A stretch of DNA of 64,000 nt from Clostridiales bacterium (lineage in GTDB: Bacteria > Bacillota > Clostridia > Oscillospirales > Oscillospiraceae). The notes under the pieces are model-generated. The model was not told the origin of the DNA. It did no database searches and saw only the letters and a list, made by a program, of their open reading frames with translations. Shown one piece after another: positions 26,798-34,731 of this stretch (positions are counted from its first letter, which is position 1; every line of letters starts with the position of its first letter). The stretch is taken from the NCBI GenBank assembly GCA_004555655.1, contig SFHJ01000001.1, positions 32,405-96,404 of the forward strand, given 5' to 3'. Position numbers and translations under genes: made by a program.

Positions 26798-29755
26798 ATG
26801 CTGAAACTGAGCCATATTGCAAAAGATTATCAGGCGGGAGACAGCGTCGTTCACGCGCTCAGGGATGTGAGCGTATGCTTCCGGCCCAGCGAGTTTGTCG
26901 CCGTGCTCGGCCCGTCCGGCTGCGGAAAGACGACGCTTTTGAACATCATCGGCGGTCTGGACCAGTATACCGAAGGCGATCTTATCATCTCCGGCACATC
27001 CACGCGCGAATTCCGCGACCGCGACTGGGACAGCTACCGCAATCACCGCATCGGCTTTGTGTTCCAGAGCTACAACCTCATCCCGCACCAGACGGTACTG
27101 CAGAACGTCGAGCTGGCGCTCACGCTCTCGGGCGTTTCCAAGGCCGAGCGGCGCACACGGGCCAAACAGGCGCTGGAAAAGGTCGGACTCGGCGACCAGC
27201 TGCATAAAAAGCCCAATCAGATGTCGGGCGGGCAGATGCAGCGCGTGGCCATTGCCCGCGCACTGGTAAACGACCCGGATATCCTGCTCGCCGACGAGCC
27301 GACGGGCGCGCTGGACAGCGAGACCTCCGTGCAGATCATGCAGATTCTCAAGTCCATCTCGCAGGAAAAGCTCATCATCATGGTCACACATAACCCCGAG
27401 CTTGCTGCGCAGTATGCCACGCGCACCGTGCGGCTGCTTGACGGAAAGATCATCAGCGACTCCCAGCCGTACGAGCCGTCCGGCGCGGAAGCGGAAAAGC
27501 CCGTGAAAACGCAGCAGAAGCGCACGTCCATGTCTTTCTTAACTGCCCTTGGACTTTCATGCAACAATCTGCTGACCAAAAAAGCACGCACCATCTTAAC
27601 TGCCTTCGCAGGTTCAATCGGCATCATCGGTATCGCGCTGATTCTGTCACTGTCCAATGGCATCCAGACGTATATCGATCAGGTGCAGGAGGACACGCTC
27701 TCGTCGTATCCCATCACCATTGAGGCCGAGTCCATGGACATGGGCGGCATGGTTACAGCGCTCATGGGCGCGCAGGCTGAGAAAAACGACACGCCGCATG
27801 AAGACGGCCGTGTCTACGCCTCGACCGTCATGTACGATCTCATGAACAGCCTCAACTCCACCGAGGCGCAGACCAACAATCTCGCTCCCTTCAAACAGTA
27901 TCTGGACGACCCCGGCAGCCCCATTCGCCAGTACGCCTCGGCCATCCAGTATTCCTATGACCTGACGCTTCCGATCTACACAAAGGACAATGACGGTGAA
28001 ATCGTAAACACCGACGTACTCGAGCTGCTGCAGACGATGATGTCGTCGATGTATGGCGGCGACTACAGCTCCTATTTTTCGCAGTTCGGCGACGCGTATT
28101 CGGCCATGGAGGTCTGGGAAGAAATGCTCCCCGGCGAAGACGGCGCGCTTGTCAGCCCGCTCGTGCAGGAGCAGTACGACGTGCTCTACGGCGCATGGCC
28201 ACAGAACTATGACGAGGTCGTGCTCGTCATCGACAAAAACAATGAGATCAGCGACCTTGTCATGTACGCCATGGGCCTGAAGAGCGCGGAAGAGATGGAA
28301 GACGCCATGCGCGCGGCCATGGAGGGCGACAGCATTGACCAGACACAGGACAGCTGGCGCTTTGACGAGCTGTGCGGCAGAACGTTCAAGCTGATCTTAC
28401 CGTGGGAGAACTACCGCTACGACGCCCAAACCGGCGGCTACACCGATCTGAGCGTCACGGACGCGGGCATGGACTATCTGTTCGGCTCTGACGATGTGGG
28501 CACCACGCTGAAAATTTCCGGCATCGTCCGCGCCAACCCCGACGCCACGTCCAGCATGATGAAAGGCGCCGTCGGCTACACCAGCGCGCTCACGCGCTAC
28601 GTCATTGATAAGACACAGGACGCCCGGATCATCCGCGCGCAGGTGGACAATCCCGATACCGACGTCATCACCGCGCTTCCCTTCCGCACCGGCGATGAAC
28701 CTGCGCCCACAGCCGAACAGATGGCAGGGGACGTGTCGCAGCTGCTTCTGGATGCGGACATGCAGCAAAAGGCGCAGATGTACCTTGACATGATGTGCGT
28801 GCCGGATGAGGCGTATCTGGATGCGATGACCGAACAGAGCATGCAGGGCCTTACGCGCGAGGCCATCGAGCAGCAAGTTACAGCTTCGTACTCCGAGGAA
28901 ATGGGCGTAGACGCCGGGGAGGTCCGGCAATACATCGCGCAGATGGACGACGAGACGCTGTTTGGCTATGTGGAAACGTCCATCCGCCAACAGATCGCGG
29001 AGCAGTATGCCGAAGGCATAAAAGAGCAGCTTTCCGCCATGAGCAGCGAACAGCTGGCCGCCGCAATGGATATGACTGCGCTGACCGGCGCGCAGACGCA
29101 GTACCTTTTTGATACCTATATGCCGCCCAGGTACAGCGAGTCAAGCCTTGACGGCAACCTGGAGCTGCTGGGCTACGTTGATCTGGAAAAGCCCGCCAGC
29201 GTAAACCTCTACGCCGCGACGTTCGCGGACAAGGACGCAATTGCGGACTGCATTGCGGACTATAATTCGGCTGCCAGCGAGGACGACGAGATCACCTACA
29301 CCGACTATGTGGCGCTGCTTATGAGCTCTATCACGACCATTATCGACGCAATCTCCTACGTGCTCATCGCGTTCGTGTCGATTTCTCTGGTCGTTTCTTC
29401 CATCATGATCGGTATCATCACCTATATTTCCGTCCTTGAGCGGACGAAGGAAATCGGCATCCTGCGCGCCATCGGCGCGTCGAAGCGTGACGTATCGAAC
29501 GTCTTTAATGCCGAAACGCTCATCGAGGGCTTTATTGCGGGCCTGATCGGCATCGGGCTTACGATGCTGCTCATCATTCCCATCAACGCCATTGTGCAGC
29601 ATTTGACCGGCATCTCTACGCTTGGCGCAATTCTGCCGGGCGCGGCCGCCGCAATCCTGATTGCAATTTCGATGCTGCTCACATTCATCGCGGGCCTCAT
29701 CCCCTCGCGCCTTGCCGCGAAGAAGGACCCCGTTGTTGCGCTCAGAACCGAATAG
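26798..29755 (+). CDS. Fused ABC transporter, ATPase plus FtsX/MacB-type permease
   Basis: A 985-residue single-chain half transporter. The N-terminal ATPase has Walker A GPSGCGKTT (38-46), signature MSGGQ (143-147) and Walker B ILLADEPTGALD (163-174), closest to the MacB/LolD class. A first membrane helix at about 267-288 (ILTAFAGSIGIIGIALILSL) is followed by a very large extracytoplasmic region (about 290-835). Three C-terminal helices complete an FtsX-like domain, with the VLERTKEIGILRAIGASKRDV motif. Such mechanotransmission transporters export or act on peptides, antibiotics or lipoproteins rather than importing. No partner gene is adjacent. The substrate is unknown. Confidence 0.88.
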   Translation: MLKLSHIAKDYQAGDSVVHALRDVSVCFRPSEFVAVLGPSGCGKTTLLNIIGGLDQYTEGDLIISGTSTREFRDRDWDSYRNHRIGFVFQSYNLIPHQTVLQNVELALTLSGVSKAERRTRAKQALEKVGLGDQLHKKPNQMSGGQMQRVAIARALVNDPDILLADEPTGALDSETSVQIMQILKSISQEKLIIMVTHNPELAAQYATRTVRLLDGKIISDSQPYEPSGAEAEKPVKTQQKRTSMSFLTALGLSCNNLLTKKARTILTAFAGSIGIIGIALILSLSNGIQTYIDQVQEDTLSSYPITIEAESMDMGGMVTALMGAQAEKNDTPHEDGRVYASTVMYDLMNSLNSTEAQTNNLAPFKQYLDDPGSPIRQYASAIQYSYDLTLPIYTKDNDGEIVNTDVLELLQTMMSSMYGGDYSSYFSQFGDAYSAMEVWEEMLPGEDGALVSPLVQEQYDVLYGAWPQNYDEVVLVIDKNNEISDLVMYAMGLKSAEEMEDAMRAAMEGDSIDQTQDSWRFDELCGRTFKLILPWENYRYDAQTGGYTDLSVTDAGMDYLFGSDDVGTTLKISGIVRANPDATSSMMKGAVGYTSALTRYVIDKTQDARIIRAQVDNPDTDVITALPFRTGDEPAPTAEQMAGDVSQLLLDADMQQKAQMYLDMMCVPDEAYLDAMTEQSMQGLTREAIEQQVTASYSEEMGVDAGEVRQYIAQMDDETLFGYVETSIRQQIAEQYAEGIKEQLSAMSSEQLAAAMDMTALTGAQTQYLFDTYMPPRYSESSLDGNLELLGYVDLEKPASVNLYAATFADKDAIADCIADYNSAASEDDEITYTDYVALLMSSITTIIDAISYVLIAFVSISLVVSSIMIGIITYISVLERTKEIGILRAIGASKRDVSNVFNAETLIEGFIAGLIGIGLTMLLIIPINAIVQHLTGISTLGAILPGAAAAILIAISMLLTFIAGLIPSRLAAKKDPVVALRTE

Positions 29756-29767
29756 TCCCTCATCGCA

Positions 29768-29802
29768 AAAACCGGCAGCTAACGCTGCCGGTTTTCTCGT
29801 TT
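29768..29802. terminator. Terminator between convergent genes
   Basis: A 12-bp stem (29768-29779 with 29784-29795, loop TAAC) is followed by CTCGTTTTT on the plus strand. The minus-strand methyltransferase stop codon lies inside it. Confidence 0.85.
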
Positions 29803-30318
29803 TTCAAATGTCAGCTTGAAGGTATTTCCATTTTCCTCCCGCGCACGAAGCGTTAAGCCGGCCGCCCTGCACATGCCCAGAAATGCATCTGCGCTCTGCG
29901 TTCCTTGTTTCACGACGCCATAGGTGGTATGCACCTGCTCGCCGTTTGCGCCGATTTCCAGCTCAATCAAAAACGGCTTGGGGTATGCGGATGCCACAGC
30001 GCAATCCCATATTGTAATGGTGCCGCCCGGCCTGAGCACGCGCGCAGCTTCGCAGATCGCCTTTTGCTGAGTGTCCGTATCCATGTACAAAAGGGAGAAG
30101 AAGAATGTCGCATGGTCAAACGACCCATTGCCAAATTGCAGCTGCGCCGCGTCCATGCACAGCTTCGTGCAGCAATCCGGTGCTTCATCCAGCTCTTCCT
30201 GCCGGCAGTCGATGGCGGTCACGCTTTGGCCGTACACGCGTCCGATAATTCCCTCGCCTCCACCGCCGATATCCAGAATCCTGCCCACGAGTGATCTTTC
30301 CAGATGAATTCCGGCCAT
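29779..30318 (-). CDS. Class I SAM-dependent methyltransferase
   Basis: A 179-residue protein with the Rossmann-like methyltransferase fold. Motif I is RILDIGGGGEGIIGRVYG near residue 13. An acidic strand end follows in VTAIDCRQEELDEAP, then FDHATFFFSLLYMD, and the post-motif VLRPGGTITIWDCAVAS. It is short because the N-terminal cap is minimal. It lies just downstream of the AraC regulator (gap 23 nt), so the two may be cotranscribed. The substrate is unknown; similar small methyltransferases act on small molecules. Confidence 0.85.
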   Translation of the reverse strand: MAGIHLERSLVGRILDIGGGGEGIIGRVYGQSVTAIDCRQEELDEAPDCCTKLCMDAAQLQFGNGSFDHATFFFSLLYMDTDTQQKAICEAARVLRPGGTITIWDCAVASAYPKPFLIELEIGANGEQVHTTYGVVKQGTQSADAFLGMCRAAGLTLRAREENGNTFKLTFEKRENRQR

Positions 30319-30341
30319 GCTTCTTCCTCCCTGTCTTTTTG

Positions 30342-31193
30342 TCAGTTCCGCTTCTTCACCGGCACCCAGACCTCAAATTCCGCGTGCTGCGGATCGGGGC
30401 TGAGGTACAGCTCGATATCCGGCCCGTCGGCATATTCAAAGCCCGAAGCCGGCAGCCACTGGGTGACGATGCGCTGTTCCAGCTCCTGAATGGCCCGCGG
30501 ACACACACCGCTGCCCGGGAAGATCGCCCAGGTGCAGGCGGGCACGATGCATGCCTCAAACTCCCCTGCCGGTTCATTGCTTGCCACAGCGATGTAATAC
30601 CGCCACTGGTCTTTTTCTCCGCAGCCGCATACACCCAGCACGCCCTTTGGCTCGGCGCTCATACGCGCAGCCAGCTTCTGCAGCGTCCCGTCCGTGCTCA
30701 CGCGCTGCCACAGCAGGGGCACGTCCCTGAAGTTCTCCTCCACCACGTTGCTCATTTTCTGCGATACGCCCACGACGCGGAACGCGGGACTGGTCTCAAT
30801 GCGATAGTTCATTTCTTCCGCTCCTTTGATCGTAATCAGGAAGGTGATCGGCGGATAGGACTTGAGCTTCACGCCCTCGGATTTCAGCGCTGACGGCGCC
30901 ACACCGTGTACACTCTGAAACGCACGGTTAAACGCCGTGGGCGATTGATAGCCGTACTTTGCCGCCACGTCGATGATCTTCACACCGCCGAGCTGCAGGT
31001 CGGCCGCGGCCAGCGACATTTTCCGCCTGCGGATATACTCGGCCAGTCCCACACCTGCCATATAGGCAAACATCCGCTGGAAGTGATACGATGAGCAGCA
31101 TGCAAGACGCGCAAGCTGTTCATAGTCAATCTCATCCGTAAGATGGCGCTCAATATAGCCGACAGCATCATTCATCCGGTCAATCCATTGCAT
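30342..31193 (-). CDS. AraC-family regulator with GyrI-like effector domain
   Basis: A 283-residue transcription factor. Residues 1 to about 105 form the double helix-turn-helix AraC domain: AVGYIERHLTDEIDYEQLARLACCSSYHFQRMF, then IIDVAAKYGYQSPTAFNRAFQSVHG. Residues ~125-283 form a GyrI-like small-molecule-binding domain, as in Rob/BmrR-type multidrug sensors, starting MNYRIETSPAFRVVGVS. This arrangement usually controls resistance or detoxification genes. The methyltransferase downstream is the nearest candidate target. The ligand is unknown. Confidence 0.9.
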   Translation of the reverse strand: MQWIDRMNDAVGYIERHLTDEIDYEQLARLACCSSYHFQRMFAYMAGVGLAEYIRRRKMSLAAADLQLGGVKIIDVAAKYGYQSPTAFNRAFQSVHGVAPSALKSEGVKLKSYPPITFLITIKGAEEMNYRIETSPAFRVVGVSQKMSNVVEENFRDVPLLWQRVSTDGTLQKLAARMSAEPKGVLGVCGCGEKDQWRYYIAVASNEPAGEFEACIVPACTWAIFPGSGVCPRAIQELEQRIVTQWLPASGFEYADGPDIELYLSPDPQHAEFEVWVPVKKRN

Positions 31194-31272
31194 CCCGTTT
31201 CCCTCCTGTCAGGGTGATTATAGGTGATTTCTTCAATAAAATCCTCGCCTGCTCTGCACAAAACTGCGAGCA

Positions 31273-32862
31273 TCACACGCGCGTCACGACGCGGCCGGAG
31301 CGGTTGCCGGAAACTTCTCCGTCATCCACGGCAAGCTGCCCGTTCACCAGCACGTACCGCATCCCGCGCGCATATTGCGCAGGGTCATCATATGTGCCGC
31401 GCTCGCAGACCGTTTCCGGGTCGAACACGCACACATCCGCGTCCATGCCCTCGGCAAGCCTGCCTTTTCGCGTCAGCCCCAGCACCTGCGCAGGCCGGCC
31501 TGTCATCTTGTGCACCGCCTGCTCAAGCGTCAGCGCGCGCGACTGGCGCACATAGCGCTCCAAAACCCGCGCAAACGCGCCGTATACACGCGGGTGCCAC
31601 AGGCCCGTGTCGGGATACGTCGCATCGGAGATGACGCACGAGAATTCCGCCTGCAAAATAGCCGTAATGTCCTGCTCGTCGGTGATAAAATCGATCATGC
31701 TGATTCCGCACGCCTCGCTTTGCAGCAGGTCGAACGCAGCATCATACGCGTCTTTTCCCAGAAGCGCCGCCGCCTCGGCCATGCTTTTGCCGGTGAGAGG
31801 CCGGTTTTCATCCCTGCTTAGGCTGCTAAGTACAATATTCTCCCAGCCGACCAGTTTCACGATGTTCTCAAAGTCGTCTCCCGTTTCCATCCGCGCACGT
31901 GCGTGCGCACGGAACGCCGGGTCGCAGAGCTTTTGCGTGAGCGTCGCCGCACCGCCCGATTGCAGCTCTGGCGGCAGAATATGCACCAGCTGCGTCGAAC
32001 CGGCAGGGTACGGATACACGTCACAGCCAATATCAAGTCCCTGCTGCCGCGCATGGTCAAGCAGTCCAAGCATTTCCGGTACGGCGGTTTTCCAGTTTTC
32101 CCGGCCGATGGCCTTGAGATGGCTGATCTCCACCGGCGTTTTGATGGCGCGCGCGACTGTAAGCATCTCTGTAAGCGCTCCGACCACGCCGCTGCCCTCC
32201 TGGCGCATGTGCACGGTGACAGGCATGCCGCTGCCCTTTACCGGCTGCAGCGCGCAGATCAGCTCCTGCGTTGTAAAAAAGCTCTCCGGAGCATAGCCAA
32301 GGCCCAGCGAGACGCCAAGAATCCCGGAGACAAGTGCCTCTTCCAGCCGAACCTGCAGCGTCCGTTTTGCCGCCTCGTCCATCTGCGCAGCATACCCGCA
32401 CACGCCCGCGCGCAGCGTCCCGAGTCCCGCGAGCATCCCCACGTTCACGCGCAGCGGCAGCGTGCGAAGCTGCGCAAGATACGCCTGCAAAGACTCCGTA
32501 TGAAGCCCTTCCGGCACATGCCCCGTCACAGGCGCGAGATAGGCATACAGCGCCTCCCGCCGCTCCGCCGGACATGGCGCAGCGGACAATCCGCAGTTGC
32601 CGTTTACCACTGTCGTCAGGCCCTGCATGAGTTCCGCCTTCCCAAAGCCGGGCTTCAGCACCGCCGCGTCGGCATGGCGGTGGATATCAAGAAATCCCGG
32701 TGTGACGCAGCAGCCGCGCGCGTCGACCGTCCGTACCGCCCCGACGCCGATGTGCCGCCCAATTTCTGCAATTTTACCGTCTTTCACGCCCACGTCCGCG
32801 CGAAAACCCGCGCGGCCCGTACCGTCGACGACCGTGCCGCCCAGAATCAGAATATCCAGCAT
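31273..32862 (-). CDS. N-acyl-D-amino-acid deacylase (D-aminoacylase) family
   Basis: A 529-residue amidohydrolase-superfamily protein. The N-terminal strand pair MLDILILGGTVVDGTGRAGFRADVGV leads to the metal motif GFLDIHRHADAAV. VNGNCGLSAAP is typical of the D-aminoacylase/dihydroorotase-like subgroup. The C-terminus has KMTGRPAQVLGLTRKGRLAEGMDADVCVFD. The start at 32862 is set by GGGGAG; the longer frame adds residues upstream of that site. Predicted to hydrolyse N-acyl-D-amino acids or similar amides in the cytoplasm. It follows the ABC-F gene by 56 nt on the same strand. Confidence 0.87.
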   Translation of the reverse strand: MLDILILGGTVVDGTGRAGFRADVGVKDGKIAEIGRHIGVGAVRTVDARGCCVTPGFLDIHRHADAAVLKPGFGKAELMQGLTTVVNGNCGLSAAPCPAERREALYAYLAPVTGHVPEGLHTESLQAYLAQLRTLPLRVNVGMLAGLGTLRAGVCGYAAQMDEAAKRTLQVRLEEALVSGILGVSLGLGYAPESFFTTQELICALQPVKGSGMPVTVHMRQEGSGVVGALTEMLTVARAIKTPVEISHLKAIGRENWKTAVPEMLGLLDHARQQGLDIGCDVYPYPAGSTQLVHILPPELQSGGAATLTQKLCDPAFRAHARARMETGDDFENIVKLVGWENIVLSSLSRDENRPLTGKSMAEAAALLGKDAYDAAFDLLQSEACGISMIDFITDEQDITAILQAEFSCVISDATYPDTGLWHPRVYGAFARVLERYVRQSRALTLEQAVHKMTGRPAQVLGLTRKGRLAEGMDADVCVFDPETVCERGTYDDPAQYARGMRYVLVNGQLAVDDGEVSGNRSGRVVTRV

Positions 32863-32918
32863 GCAGCTCCCCTCTTTCGACCCGATTCTATCATGCGCCA
32901 CAGCAAATTGCAATCACG

Positions 32919-34421
32919 TCAGCGTGTGCGCAAAAGACCTGTTTCCGTCAGCGCGTAGACCTCGTCGCAGACCCCTGACAGAAAAAGACGGTCGTGCGAG
33001 ACGCTGATGATCGTGCCGCCAAAGCTACGCAGCGCCGCGCGGATGACGGGCGCTGAGAGCGGGCTGAAATTGCGCGTTGGCTCGTCCAGTACCAGTACGT
33101 TTGCCTCGCGCAGCACCATGTCGAGAAACAGCAACTTGGCCTGCTGCCCGCCGGAGAGCGCGGCGATTTTTCCCATCATTTCCTCATGCGTAAAGCGCAT
33201 CGAGCCGAGGAACGTTCTTGCGCGCTCCACGAGCGCCTTATCGTAGCTTGCGTTCAGAAATTCCAGCGGCGTTTGCGTGCAGTCGAGCCGTTCGGCGTAG
33301 TTCTGCGGCATATACGCGGGCGTGATATCGCGCCTTGTTTCAAGCTGCCGCCAGATTTCCGCCAGCAGCGTGGACTTACCCGCGCCGTTGCGGCCAGTGA
33401 TACCGATATGCGCGCCTCCGCAGACGTGCAGACGCACATCTTTCGCCAGCAGACGTTCCTCCACGCGCAGTTCCGGCAGGCAAAGCTCCAGCACGGCCTT
33501 TCCCCTCGGGAGCCTGATCTGCTGGGAGAAGGCGGAAAGAATGGCCTCCTCCTCGTCCGGAAAATCCGTAAACTGTTCGCGCTCGCGTTCAAAGCGCCTG
33601 CCCTGCGCCAGAACCGAGGCCATCTTCTTTTTGAGCAGCCTCCCGCCGTGCGGATCGCCGCGCGGGATGGTGTTCTGCTCATGCTCCACACGGTCGTGGA
33701 TCCGCCGCCAGCGTGCCATCTGCCGCTCATAGTCGTCGCGCTGCTTTTGCGCGATCTGGGATTGCTTCTCAAATCCGAGACGTCTTTGATTTACATAAGT
33801 TTCATAGTCTGTCCGTACCACTGTCACGCGGCACACGTTCTTGCGCCGCAACTGCTCCATATGCACGATGACATTTGCTGTATTTCGAAGCAGCGTCTCA
33901 TCATGCGAGATAAAGAGCACCGGTAGCGGCGTGCTTTTCAAAAACCGCTCCATCCACTCGAGCGTCTCAATGTCCAGATCGTTGGTTGGCTCGTCGAGCA
34001 GCAGCGCGTCCGGCCCGTTAAGCAGCAGCTTTGCCAACTGTGCCTTCACCTTCTCCCCGCCTGAGAGCGTCCCCAGCGTCTGCTTCGAGCAGACCCACGC
34101 AGCACCGAGAGCCAGCTCATCCGGCAAGCGCCAAAGCTCTGCGCCTGTAAAGAAATCTTCCAGTGTGACGGATGCAAGCGCACGCGGCAGCTGCTGCGGC
34201 AGATACGCCAGCCGTCCCTTCCGGCTGACTCTGCCCGTGGCTTCGCAATAGTTTGCCACGAGCGCCGGGTCATAGAGGTATTTTACTAGCGTCGACTTGC
34301 CGTTGCCCTCTTCGCCGATGATCGCGACCTTGTCGCCCGGGTGCAGGATAAAATCAAACTGCTCAACAAGATTCCTGCCGTTTTTTGTGAGCGTGAGCGT
34401 CAAATCCTTCGCTTCCAGCAT
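32919..34421 (-). CDS. ABC-F ATPase, probable ribosome-protection antibiotic resistance or translation factor
   Basis: A 500-residue soluble protein with two ABC ATPase domains in tandem and no membrane segment. The first domain has Walker A GEEGNGKST (36-44), LSGGEK and LLLDEPTNDLD. The second has GRNGAGKST, LSGGQQ and VLVLDEPTRNF. The inter-domain linker is long, charged and helical (YETYVNQRRLGFEKQSQ...), as in proteins that reach into the ribosomal E site. In the second Walker B region Asn/Phe replace the usual NHLD. GGAGG 7 nt upstream sets the start at 34421. The elaborate leader upstream favours an antibiotic-inducible role; I cannot name the subclass. Confidence 0.88.
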   Translation of the reverse strand: MLEAKDLTLTLTKNGRNLVEQFDFILHPGDKVAIIGEEGNGKSTLVKYLYDPALVANYCEATGRVSRKGRLAYLPQQLPRALASVTLEDFFTGAELWRLPDELALGAAWVCSKQTLGTLSGGEKVKAQLAKLLLNGPDALLLDEPTNDLDIETLEWMERFLKSTPLPVLFISHDETLLRNTANVIVHMEQLRRKNVCRVTVVRTDYETYVNQRRLGFEKQSQIAQKQRDDYERQMARWRRIHDRVEHEQNTIPRGDPHGGRLLKKKMASVLAQGRRFEREREQFTDFPDEEEAILSAFSQQIRLPRGKAVLELCLPELRVEERLLAKDVRLHVCGGAHIGITGRNGAGKSTLLAEIWRQLETRRDITPAYMPQNYAERLDCTQTPLEFLNASYDKALVERARTFLGSMRFTHEEMMGKIAALSGGQQAKLLFLDMVLREANVLVLDEPTRNFSPLSAPVIRAALRSFGGTIISVSHDRLFLSGVCDEVYALTETGLLRTR

Positions 34422-34429
34422 GCATGTCC

Positions 34430-34478
34430 CTCCAAAACAAAATTCCGGTCCTGAGCCCAACGCATCAAAACCGGAATT
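34430..34478 (-). terminator. Attenuator terminator immediately before the ABC-F gene
   Basis: On the minus strand AATTCCGGT (34478-34470) pairs with ACCGGAATT (34449-34441) around a 20-nt loop and is followed by TTGTTTTGG. The hairpin ends right at the ABC-F ribosome-binding site. Confidence 0.75.
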
Positions 34479-34514
34479 CACGCATGCAAAAGTCCAGCTG
34501 CCATGCAGCCGCGC

Positions 34515-34621
34515 GCGCAAAGCGACCAAAAACAGTACTGTTTTCGGCCCGTGATCCAAATTTCGATGACAAAGCAGACTCAGGGTTCTGAGCCGGTCTG
34601 ATTCACGAAATTCAGGATCAC
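34515..34621 (-). promoter_or_regulatory. Structured regulatory leader of the ABC-F gene
   Basis: Two further hairpins lie between the upstream ORF and the final terminator. The first stem joins GTGATCC (34621-34615) to GGATCAC (34557-34551), with an inner AATTTCG/CGAAATT pair, and encloses CTCAG/CTGAG. The second, about 34547-34525, is a palindromic stem (CCGAAAACAG with a partner ending TGTTTTTGG) that ends in a short T run. The 5' arm of the first stem includes the stop codon of the upstream ORF. Confidence 0.7.
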
Positions 34622-34629
34622 TTGCGCAT
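34618..34629 (-). CDS. Three-codon upstream ORF (Met-Arg-Lys) in the ABC-F leader
   Basis: ATG-CGC-AAG-TGA with a strong GAGGTG 5 nt upstream, about 24 nt from the predicted transcription start. The stop codon is embedded in the 5' arm of the first leader hairpin, so a ribosome stalled here would open that stem. Very short upstream ORFs of this kind are known in antibiotic-inducible ABC-F leaders in Firmicutes. Translation is inferred. Confidence 0.6.
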   Translation of the reverse strand: MRK

Positions 34630-34659
34630 GCTTTCACCTCAATTCTTTTTTCTGCAGTC

Positions 34660-34688
34660 AACGTACCACATACTGACAGAAATGTCAA
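34660..34688 (-). promoter_or_regulatory. Promoter of the ABC-F gene
   Basis: On the minus strand a consensus TTGACA (34688-34683), a 17-bp spacer and TACGTT (34665-34660). Transcription would begin near 34653. Confidence 0.8.
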
Positions 34689-34718
34689 GCGGCGCAGGCC
34701 CCTTTGGCCTGCGCCGCT
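34688..34718 (-). terminator. Terminator after the second phosphorylase gene
   Basis: A perfect 13-bp GC-rich stem (34688-34700 with 34706-34718, 5-nt loop). The following T tract is short (TTGACATTT) and coincides with the next promoter's -35 box. Confidence 0.75.
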
Positions 34719-34731
34719 GAAAGTGCGCCTC

